A stretch of 26,229 nt of DNA from Fimenecus sp045613685 (lineage in GTDB: Bacteria; Bacillota; Clostridia; Oscillospirales; Acutalibacteraceae): positions 1 to 26,229 of the forward strand of contig JAZLBL010000007.1 of assembly GCA_045613685.1 (NCBI GenBank), given 5' to 3'. Of this stretch, positions 7,934-14,213 are shown piece by piece. A program made the translations under genes and the position numbers. A model generated the notes under the pieces. The model did not search any database, was not told the DNA's origin, and worked only from the letters and a program-made list of their open reading frames with translations. How positions within the stretch are numbered: position 1 is the first letter of the stretch; the number at the start of each line of letters is the position of its first letter.

Positions 7934-8908
7934 ATGGGAAAATTTAGATGGTGCTTTATTGGTACAGGCTCTCTTGCAAAAACAGTTGCATTTCAACTAA
8001 ATAGAAGTGGTCGCCACGAAATAGTGTCTTGCTATACACGAAACTATGAAAAAGGCGTTGAATTCGCAAAAAAATACGGTGGCACAGCTTACAAAACACC
8101 TGAAGAAGCAATCACAGCAGAGGACGTTGACGGTGTATATATCGTTACACCACATAATGCACATTTCCGTTATGCAAAACTTGCATTAGAGCTTGGCAAA
8201 CCCGTATTCTGCGAAAAATCCTTTACAGTAACAGCAGAAGAAACCGACCAACTTATAGCACTTGCACGCGAAAAAGATTTATATCTTTGTGAAGCAATGT
8301 GGACTTGGTTTTCACCATCTGCAAATCAGACTAAAAAGTGGATTGATGAGCAAAAGCTTGGCAAAATATATTCAGCCGATTTCACATACCACGTGAATAT
8401 TATAAATGGTGCAGAGCGTGTCAGAGACCCTAAAAGAGCAGGGGGAGCACTGCTTGATATTACAATTTACCCTGTAACTTATGCTTATCGTCTTTGGGGT
8501 GTCCCACAGAAAATTGAAACTCAAGGTAATGTGCAGAATGGCATTGATATAAGTGAAGAAATAGTGTTCACTTATCCTGATTTCAAAGTGAATATCAGTG
8601 CTTCTATTGCCGATTTCAAGGGCTTTGAAAAAATGTCAATCAAAGGTGAAAATGGCGAAATCAAAGCAACTCTTTATCATGCAATGAATGGTGTAACATT
8701 CAAAAAGTCTTTCTTTAAAAAAGAAACATTCAAGGGCAAAGGGCCAAAAATGATTTCTTATGTTGAAGAATTTGATACAGTAGCAAGTGAAATTCGTGAG
8801 GGTTTAAAAGAAAGCCGAATGGTAACACTTAAACACACATCAGACGTTATGCATCTTCTCGACGAAATTCGTGCACAAATGGGACTTAATTACGATAATC
8901 TTGAATAG
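7934..8908 (+). CDS. Gfo/Idh/MocA family oxidoreductase
   Basis: A 324-residue two-domain dehydrogenase. The N-terminal Rossmann fold has FIGTGSLA (8-15) for NAD(P) binding; the family EKP motif appears as CEKSF (93-97), keeping the catalytic lysine K95 but with serine in place of proline. CEAMWTWFSP (119-128) and GGALLDITIYP place it near the dihydrodiol-dehydrogenase-like branch of the family. Members oxidise or reduce sugars, inositols and related polyols. AAGGAG lies just ahead of the ATG and only 12 bp separate it from the aldo/keto reductase gene, so the two enzymes are presumably coexpressed, perhaps acting on related sugar substrates. Confidence 0.88.
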   Translation: MGKFRWCFIGTGSLAKTVAFQLNRSGRHEIVSCYTRNYEKGVEFAKKYGGTAYKTPEEAITAEDVDGVYIVTPHNAHFRYAKLALELGKPVFCEKSFTVTAEETDQLIALAREKDLYLCEAMWTWFSPSANQTKKWIDEQKLGKIYSADFTYHVNIINGAERVRDPKRAGGALLDITIYPVTYAYRLWGVPQKIETQGNVQNGIDISEEIVFTYPDFKVNISASIADFKGFEKMSIKGENGEIKATLYHAMNGVTFKKSFFKKETFKGKGPKMISYVEEFDTVASEIREGLKESRMVTLKHTSDVMHLLDEIRAQMGLNYDNLE

Positions 8909-8916
8909 GAGATAGT

Positions 8917-9282
8917 ATGAATTACAAAAACGAAGTCAAAGAAAAATGGGGTCAAACCAAAGCATATAACGAATACTTACAAAAATCAAAAAACTATTCA
9001 AAAGATAATTTCAATTCTCTCACTGATGGAATGAATGATATAATGGGTGAGTTTGCAAAATGTATGAATAGTGGTGCAAGTTTTGACTCAACTGATGCAC
9101 AAAACCTTGTGAAAAAATTGCAAAGTTATATAACCGAGAATTTCTATACCTGCACAAAGGAAATATTTGCAGGTTTAGGTCAAATGTATGTTGCCGACGA
9201 AAGATTTAAGAATAATATCGATAAACATTCAGTTGGCACAGCAGAGTTTATAAGCAAAGCAATAAAAATTTATTGTAAATAA
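8917..9282 (+). CDS. Free-standing TipAS antibiotic-recognition domain protein
   Basis: This 121-residue, alpha-helical protein matches the C-terminal ligand-binding half of the MerR-type regulator TipAL. Family features include EVKEKWGQTKAY (7-18) at the start, FYTCTKEIFAGLGQMYV in the second half, and the closing DERFKNNIDKH with GTAEFI. In TipAL this fold traps thiopeptide antibiotics; related proteins bind albicidin. Here the MerR DNA-binding and coiled-coil parts are missing, and the gene starts with its own TAGGAG site 8 bp after the upstream stop, so it is a complete short gene and not a truncation. A drug-sequestering or ligand-sensing role is inference from the family. It lies between the oxidoreductase pair and an EFR1-type protein. 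Confidence 0.8.
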   Translation: MNYKNEVKEKWGQTKAYNEYLQKSKNYSKDNFNSLTDGMNDIMGEFAKCMNSGASFDSTDAQNLVKKLQSYITENFYTCTKEIFAGLGQMYVADERFKNNIDKHSVGTAEFISKAIKIYCK

Positions 9283-9294
9283 GTTGGTGAAAAT

Positions 9295-10041
9295 ATGATT
9301 TTATATTTCAGCGGTACAGGTAATAGTCGCTATGTAGCCGAGCAAATCTCGAAAATTATCGGCGATGAAATTATCAGTATCAACAAAAAACTACAAAGCA
9401 ACGAAACAAATGATATTGTTGCAAATGATAGACTGATTTTTGTTGTGCCAACTTATGCTTGGCGAATTCCAAGAGTTGTTAGAGATTGGATTTTGAAAAC
9501 AAACTTTAAAGGTGCAAAAAATACTTATTTCGTAATGACTTGTGGCAGTGAAATCGGCAATGCAGAAAAATATAATAAACAGCTTTGCAAAGAAAAAGAT
9601 TTTATCTATATGGGCTCAGCGGGAGTGGTAATGCCTGAAAACTATATTCCTATGTTCAATTCGCCGAATGATAAAGAAATAGAAACAATCTTTTTTAGAG
9701 CAGATAAAAAAATCAAAAGATTAGCAGATACACTTTTGAATAATAAACCATTTCCAACACCACGCAATAATATTCAAGACAAATTTATGAGTGGTCCTGT
9801 GAATATGCTTTTTTATCCAATGTTTGTTAAAGCAAAAGGATTTGTTGCTGACGATAAGTGCACAAACTGTGGCAAATGCGTGAAAGTTTGCCCACTCAAT
9901 AATATTCAGATTAAAAATAACAAACCTGTGTGGAATAAAAATTGCACTCATTGTATGGCGTGTATCTCATATTGCCCAACAGGTGCTATTGAATACGGTA
10001 AGAAAACAGTCGGCAAACAAAGATATAAATGTGAAAGGTGA
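9295..10041 (+). CDS. EFR1-type flavodoxin-ferredoxin fusion protein
   Basis: A 248-residue electron-transfer protein. The N-terminal flavodoxin-like domain carries the FMN phosphate loop FSGTGNSRY (5-13) and PTYAWRIP (52-59). Two 4Fe-4S clusters are predicted at the C-terminus from cysteines 189, 192, 195, 199 and 217, 220, 223, 227, each set CxxCxxCxxxCP. This is the EFR1 family layout common in anaerobic Firmicutes. It probably passes low-potential electrons to an unidentified acceptor in the cytosol. It begins 12 bp after the TipAS-like gene and is followed after 5 bp by a membrane methyltransferase-like gene, so tight coexpression is likely, though no partner enzyme needing electrons is obvious beyond the two oxidoreductases upstream. 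Confidence 0.92.
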   Translation: MILYFSGTGNSRYVAEQISKIIGDEIISINKKLQSNETNDIVANDRLIFVVPTYAWRIPRVVRDWILKTNFKGAKNTYFVMTCGSEIGNAEKYNKQLCKEKDFIYMGSAGVVMPENYIPMFNSPNDKEIETIFFRADKKIKRLADTLLNNKPFPTPRNNIQDKFMSGPVNMLFYPMFVKAKGFVADDKCTNCGKCVKVCPLNNIQIKNNKPVWNKNCTHCMACISYCPTGAIEYGKKTVGKQRYKCER

Positions 10042-10046
10042 TAACA

Positions 10047-10712
10047 ATGAAATTATTTGTTAGTGCAATACTTAAATTTACATTAGGTGTAGTTTTAGTT
10101 GGGGCTTTAATCTTTTTACCTGCTGGTACATTAGAATATTTCAACGGTTGGCTCTTTATGGGTATTCTCTTTGTACCAATGTTTTTAGCAGGACTTGTAA
10201 TGATGGCGAAAAATCCAAAATTATTAGAAACCCGACTTGATGCAAAAGAAAAACAGAAAGAGCAAGATGTTGTAGTTAAACTCAGCGGACTTATGTTTTT
10301 AGCAGGGTTTATTGTTGCAGGACTTGGTGTCCGTTTTGGTTGGTATATGTTGCCAAAATCTGTTGCTATTGCATTTGCAGTTGTGTTTTTAATCGCATAT
10401 ATTCTCTATGCCGAAGTGCTCCGAGAAAACACATATCTCAGTCGTACAATCGAAGTGCAAGAAGGTCAGGTGGTTGTTGATACAGGACTTTATGGCATTG
10501 TCAGACACCCTATGTATAGTGTAACATTGTTGTTGTTCTTATCAATGCCACTTGTATTGGGCTCAGTTTATTCATTTATCATTTTCTCCATGTATCCATT
10601 CATAATCGCAAAACGAATCAAGCACGAAGAAGAGTTTTTAGAAAAAGAGTTAAATGGATATAAAGAATATAAACAAAAAGTAAAATATCGTTTAATCCCG
10701 TTTATCTGGTAA
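10047..10712 (+). CDS. Isoprenylcysteine carboxyl methyltransferase (ICMT/PEMT)-like membrane protein
   Basis: A 221-residue integral membrane protein with about five hydrophobic segments (roughly 5-25, 35-52, 80-95, 105-122, 160-185). GLYGIVRHPMY (148-158) and the end EEEFLEKEL..GYKEY..RLIPFIW carry the cofactor-binding signature of the ICMT/phospholipid-methyltransferase superfamily, which uses S-adenosylmethionine. Bacterial members are mostly uncharacterised; lipid or small-molecule methylation is the broad expectation. An in-frame GTG at 10038 would overlap the preceding stop, but AAAGGTG there is the ribosome binding site of the ATG at 10047, which I take as the start. Confidence 0.82.
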   Translation: MKLFVSAILKFTLGVVLVGALIFLPAGTLEYFNGWLFMGILFVPMFLAGLVMMAKNPKLLETRLDAKEKQKEQDVVVKLSGLMFLAGFIVAGLGVRFGWYMLPKSVAIAFAVVFLIAYILYAEVLRENTYLSRTIEVQEGQVVVDTGLYGIVRHPMYSVTLLLFLSMPLVLGSVYSFIIFSMYPFIIAKRIKHEEEFLEKELNGYKEYKQKVKYRLIPFIW

Positions 10713-10720
10713 GGAAAACT

Positions 10721-11203
10721 ATGAGTATTGAGTTAGTTGAAGCATATACACATAAAGAAGAAGTTAAAGCGCTTTTTAATGAATACACACAAATGTTAAT
10801 TGATGGTGACAGTAATTTCAAAGACTATTTAGAGTTGCAAAATTACGACCACGAATTAGAAGATTTAGAAGACAAATATGGCTTGCCATATGGTCGTCTT
10901 TATCTTGCCTTTTATGATGGTGTTTTAGCAGGGTGTATCGGTTTGCGAAAACTTGATAATGAAAACTGCGAAATGAAACGTCTTTATGTAAAACCACAGT
11001 TTCGTGGTAAGAAGATAGCAAGTTTTCTTGTGAAAAATATTATTGAAGAAGCGAGAAAAATCGGATATAAGTATATTTTGTTAGATACCTTGCCGTTTCT
11101 TGAAACTGCGATAAATATGTATAAAAAATATGGCTTTTATGAAATCCCTAGTTATAATAATAGCCCAATGGATAATTTGATTTATCTTAAATATGATTTG
11201 TGA
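10721..11203 (+). CDS. GNAT-family N-acetyltransferase
   Basis: A 160-residue protein with the GNAT fold. Motif A runs from about 84 to 105, EMKRLYVKPQFRGKKIASFL, where QFRGKKIA is the pyrophosphate-binding loop for acetyl-CoA; motif B is TAINMYKKYGFYEI. It would move an acetyl group to an amine on a small molecule or protein, substrate unknown. It starts 8 bp after the methyltransferase-like gene and is followed after 9 bp by the lipoprotein gene, so it belongs to the same transcript. Resemblance is to general GNAT proteins; I see no marker of an aminoglycoside acetyltransferase. Confidence 0.9.
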   Translation: MSIELVEAYTHKEEVKALFNEYTQMLIDGDSNFKDYLELQNYDHELEDLEDKYGLPYGRLYLAFYDGVLAGCIGLRKLDNENCEMKRLYVKPQFRGKKIASFLVKNIIEEARKIGYKYILLDTLPFLETAINMYKKYGFYEIPSYNNSPMDNLIYLKYDL

Positions 11204-11212
11204 GGTGCTTTT

Positions 11213-11596
11213 ATGAAAAAGTTTTCATTAATTTTTGTTTTTGTGCTTGTTGTTAGTTGTTTTACAGCTTGTATGAAAACTTCTATATCAACTCAAGGAT
11301 ATGACGAAATATCAAATTATGTTTTGGAAAACAAAGATAGCATTACAACTGAAAAAGAACTTGAGTTTTTTGATTATGAAGCTACAGGCTTGACTGTCGG
11401 TGGAGTTTATTATGGTTACTACTACACCGCTAATAATGAAGCTGTTGTTCCCAATTTTTATGTAGACGATAATTTAGGCGAACAATATGAAGCAGATGGT
11501 GGCACCTATTTTGGCAAACCAAACGATGGTACAGATTGGTGTTTTGTAAAACAAATTACAGATAATTGGTATTATTACGAATTGCATTGGGGATAA
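11213..11596 (+). CDS. Small putative lipoprotein, unknown family
   Basis: A 127-residue protein with a lysine start, a hydrophobic stretch (4-17) and a lipobox-like FTAC, so processing and lipid attachment at C20 are likely and the mature protein would face outward. The rest is acidic and rich in tyrosine and glycine (GGVYYGYYY near 65-73) and ends in WYYYELHWG. I do not recognise the family. A single domain of about 100 residues without repeats follows the lipobox. It lies between the GNAT gene and the DUF4434 gene, with 28 bp to the latter. Confidence 0.7.
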   Translation: MKKFSLIFVFVLVVSCFTACMKTSISTQGYDEISNYVLENKDSITTEKELEFFDYEATGLTVGGVYYGYYYTANNEAVVPNFYVDDNLGEQYEADGGTYFGKPNDGTDWCFVKQITDNWYYYELHWG

Positions 11597-11608
11597 AAAT
11601 TTCCCAAT
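11586..11608 (+). terminator. Weak hairpin at the end of the lipoprotein gene
   Basis: ATTGGG (11586-11591) pairs with CCCAAT (11603-11608) around an 11-nt loop that spans the stop codon. No U-run follows, so at most it slows transcription or protects RNA ends before the DUF4434 gene. Confidence 0.25.
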
Positions 11609-11624
11609 TTACCGAGGTGATAAA

Positions 11625-12563
11625 ATGAACAGAAAAATCGACGGAACATTCTTTGAATTTCATCATCACAATACCCCCGAGGGTAAATATTGGAATCCCA
11701 CTATCGACAAATTCACAGGTGAAAACTGGCGTGAAAAAGTGAGAGAAATTTCGTCTTTGGGTATGGAATATATTGTGGTTATGGCAACGGCACTCTATGA
11801 AAAATGCTATTTCAAATCATCAGTATTTCCATTTGCAGATATTCCTTGCACCGACCCTATTGAAGAATTGCTTTGTGAAGCCGATAAATGCAATGTGAAA
11901 GTCTTTTTGGGTAACGGATTTTATGGCGATTGGCGAAAAGCAAATCAAAATATCAAAAGTCAAGAAGTCATTGACCGTTCATTTCGTGCGATGGAAGAAC
12001 TTGCAACTCTTTATGCTCATCATAAAAGTTTTTATGGTTGGTATTTTCCCGACGAAACCTGCATAATTTTAAGATACTCAAAAGATTTTATGAATTATGT
12101 GAATTTATGCTCTGCTCGTTGTCATTTGCTTACCCCTGACAAGAAAACACTCATAGCTCCTTTTGGCACAAATCTTGTATGGGCAAATAATAAATTTATT
12201 CGACAACTGACCGAGCTTGATGTTGATTTTATTGCTTATCAGGACGAAGTTGGTGTTCGCAAAACAAAGGTTGATAATACAAAACGCCTTTTTGAAAAAT
12301 TGCGTATTGCTCACGACAAAGCAGGGCGTTCAGAACTCTGGGCAGATATCGAACTTTTCGATTTTGAAGGTATGGTCTATAAAAGTGCATTAATCCCTGC
12401 ACCGTTTGAACGAATTCAAAAACAAATTGAGAATGTCGCACCTTATGCTGATAAGATTTTAGGCTATCAGTATTTAGGACTAATGAATCCACCTGATTCA
12501 AAAGCCTTTGCAGGTCACAAAAATTCAAAAATCCTATATAAAGACTATAAAAAGACGCTTTAA
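11625..12563 (+). CDS. DUF4434-type TIM-barrel protein (glycosidase-like)
   Basis: A 312-residue protein that I match to DUF4434: it opens with IDGTFFEFHHH (5-15), then WREKVREISSLGMEYIVV (helix and strand), VFLGNGFYGDW, SFYGWYFPDE and DFIAYQDEVG, in the order of barrel strands. The acidic residues in WYFPDE and AYQDEVG sit where retaining glycosidases of related folds keep catalytic carboxylates, but no activity is assigned to this family that I can cite. There is no signal peptide, unlike some relatives. GAGGTGAT precedes the ATG. Being last in a run that begins with GH36 and GH31 enzymes supports a carbohydrate role. Its stop codon lies inside the loop and stem of the terminator that closes the run. 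Confidence 0.72.
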   Translation: MNRKIDGTFFEFHHHNTPEGKYWNPTIDKFTGENWREKVREISSLGMEYIVVMATALYEKCYFKSSVFPFADIPCTDPIEELLCEADKCNVKVFLGNGFYGDWRKANQNIKSQEVIDRSFRAMEELATLYAHHKSFYGWYFPDETCIILRYSKDFMNYVNLCSARCHLLTPDKKTLIAPFGTNLVWANNKFIRQLTELDVDFIAYQDEVGVRKTKVDNTKRLFEKLRIAHDKAGRSELWADIELFDFEGMVYKSALIPAPFERIQKQIENVAPYADKILGYQYLGLMNPPDSKAFAGHKNSKILYKDYKKTL

Positions 12564-12582
12564 CGCGTCTTTTAGTTTTTTT
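12550..12582 (+). terminator. Intrinsic terminator closing the glycosidase gene run
   Basis: AAAAGACGC (12550-12558) and GCGTCTTTT (12565-12573) form a perfect 9-bp stem with a 6-nt loop, followed by T7 at 12576-12582. The left arm is within the DUF4434 coding sequence. Confidence 0.9.
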
Positions 12583-12625
12583 CTGGAAATAATAAAAGTA
12601 AATCTTGTCAAATTATTAACTTTTC

Positions 12626-12654
12626 TTGTGTTAAAGATTACATTATGATACAAT
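12626..12654 (+). promoter_or_regulatory. Candidate promoter of pepD
   Basis: TTGTGT (12626-12631), 17-bp spacer, TACAAT (12649-12654), 30 bp upstream of the pepD ATG and just after the terminator, in an AT-rich gap. Confidence 0.55.
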
Positions 12655-12684
12655 ATAAAACATTAATATGACGGAGGAATAAAT

Positions 12685-14127
12685 ATGGCAAAATTAGATA
12701 GTTTGAATCCATCAAATGTGTTTAAATATTTTGAAGAAATCTGTGCAATTCCACATGGTTCTGAGAATATGGATGCAATTTCTGAATATTGCGTAAAATT
12801 TGCTAAAAATCATTCACTAAAATATATTCGTGACGACGCAAACAATGTGATTATTTTCAAATCTGCAACAAGTGGATATGAAAACGCAGAGCCTGTTATT
12901 TTGCAAGGGCATCTTGATATGGTTTGTCAGAAAACAGAAGACTCAACTATTGACTTTATGAAAGACGGACTTGACTTATTTGTTGATGGTGACTTTGTTA
13001 AGGCTCGTGGCACAACTTTGGGTGCTGATAATGGAATCGCAGTTGCAATGATTCTCGCAATTCTTGAAAGCGATGAGCTTGCACATCCTGAAATTCAGGC
13101 AGTTTTCACAACTGACGAAGAAATCGGTATGATTGGTGCAGGCAAACTTGATATGAGCGTGCTCACTGCTAAAAAAATGATTAATCTTGATGCAGAAGAA
13201 GATGATGCTATAACAGTTTCTTGTGCAGGTGGCAGTGATTTCAAAGCAGTTATTCCACTTAACCGTGTTAAACAGACAGGCACAAAAATCACAGTAACAC
13301 TCAAAGGTCTTAAAGGTGGACATTCAGGTGTTGAAATTGATAAAGGAAGAGTTAATGCCGACATTCTCGCAGGTCGTTTCTTGAATCATATGTCAAATAT
13401 CTCAGATTTTGATATTATAGCTGTCAATGGTGGCGACAAGGGTAATGCAATTCCAAACCTTTGCAAAATTGAACTCTGTGTGAAAAATCCTGATACATTT
13501 ACAAAAAATGCAGAGATGTATTTTGAAATTCTCAAAAAAGAGATTTCAGAACGTGAAAATGATTTTGCACCAATAATTGAAATAGGGGAGAAAGCTGAAT
13601 ATGATGTTTTGCATTCCGGCTTGCGTGAAAAATTGATTTTCACATTGGTTTGTGTGCCAAACGGAATTGTTGAAATGAGTGCTGAAATTAAAGGCCTTGT
13701 TGAAACATCACTTAATTTAGGTGTGCTTTGCACAGAAGACGATAAAATCACAATGCTTTTCACACTTAGAAGTAATAAAAAATCTGCGTTGCGTTTCCTT
13801 GAAGAAAAACTCAAAACATTCTTTAAAGCAATTCCTTGTAAGGTTTATACATCAGGACATTATCCACCATGGGAATTTAAAGACGATTCAACTCTTCAAG
13901 TGCTTTACAAAGAAGTATATAAAGAAACTTGTGGCTTTGAACCAAATGTTGAAGCAATACACGCAGGTCTTGAATGTGGAATTTTCACATCAGCAATTAA
14001 AGGTCTTGATTGTATTGCCATCGGTCCTGCGCTTTATGATGTGCACACAACTAACGAAAAACTCAGCATTTCTTCAACAGAAAAGATTTTCAATGTACTT
14101 GTGGAACTTTTGAAAAAATGTAAATAA
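12685..14127 (+). CDS. pepD: Aminoacyl-histidine dipeptidase (beta-Ala-His dipeptidase), M20 family
   Basis: A 480-residue cytosolic metallopeptidase of the PepD type, usual length for the family. Two-zinc ligands and catalytic residues are visible: H76 and D78 (QGHLDMV), bridging D115 (GADNG), E145/E146 (TDEEIG), D169 (NLDAEE) and a late histidine in IHAGLECG. HSGVEI (213-218) marks the dimerisation lid domain. It hydrolyses Xaa-His and broader dipeptides to amino acids. A strong GGAGG site precedes the ATG. The next gene is an oligopeptide transporter, so import and cleavage of short peptides form a sensible pair, although a palindrome and a separate promoter lie between them. Confidence 0.93.
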   Translation: MAKLDSLNPSNVFKYFEEICAIPHGSENMDAISEYCVKFAKNHSLKYIRDDANNVIIFKSATSGYENAEPVILQGHLDMVCQKTEDSTIDFMKDGLDLFVDGDFVKARGTTLGADNGIAVAMILAILESDELAHPEIQAVFTTDEEIGMIGAGKLDMSVLTAKKMINLDAEEDDAITVSCAGGSDFKAVIPLNRVKQTGTKITVTLKGLKGGHSGVEIDKGRVNADILAGRFLNHMSNISDFDIIAVNGGDKGNAIPNLCKIELCVKNPDTFTKNAEMYFEILKKEISERENDFAPIIEIGEKAEYDVLHSGLREKLIFTLVCVPNGIVEMSAEIKGLVETSLNLGVLCTEDDKITMLFTLRSNKKSALRFLEEKLKTFFKAIPCKVYTSGHYPPWEFKDDSTLQVLYKEVYKETCGFEPNVEAIHAGLECGIFTSAIKGLDCIAIGPALYDVHTTNEKLSISSTEKIFNVLVELLKKCK

Positions 14128-14133
14128 TTCTTA

Positions 14134-14162
14134 TTGATTTAATTCTATTGTTATGATAGAAT
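14134..14162 (+). promoter_or_regulatory. Candidate promoter of the OPT transporter gene
   Basis: TTGATT (14134-14139), 17-bp spacer and TAGAAT (14157-14162), 51 bp upstream of the transporter ATG. The -10 lies within the right arm of a perfect palindrome, which suggests an operator. Confidence 0.5.
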
Positions 14163-14165
14163 TAA
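14139..14165 (+). repeat. Perfect 10-bp inverted repeat between pepD and the OPT gene
   Basis: TTAATTCTAT (14139-14148) and ATAGAATTAA (14156-14165) are exact reverse complements with a 7-bp centre. There is no T-run after it, so it is a poor intrinsic terminator; a dimeric repressor site covering the OPT promoter fits better. An RNA-stabilising hairpin at the end of the pepD transcript is the alternative. Confidence 0.5.
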
Positions 14166-14213
14166 CCGTTCAAAAAAGTGTTGATTATTCAACCGTGAAA
14201 GATTGGAGTATAT

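Noticed and set aside
10038..10046. GTG start giving a 4-bp overlap with the EFR1 gene
   Set aside because: The GTG lies in the AAAGGTG ribosome binding site for the ATG at 10047, which begins with a normal N-terminus.
13386..13814. 142-residue open frame on the minus strand inside pepD
   Set aside because: Antisense shadow of an intact conserved gene, with serine-rich low-complexity translation and no ribosome binding site pattern.
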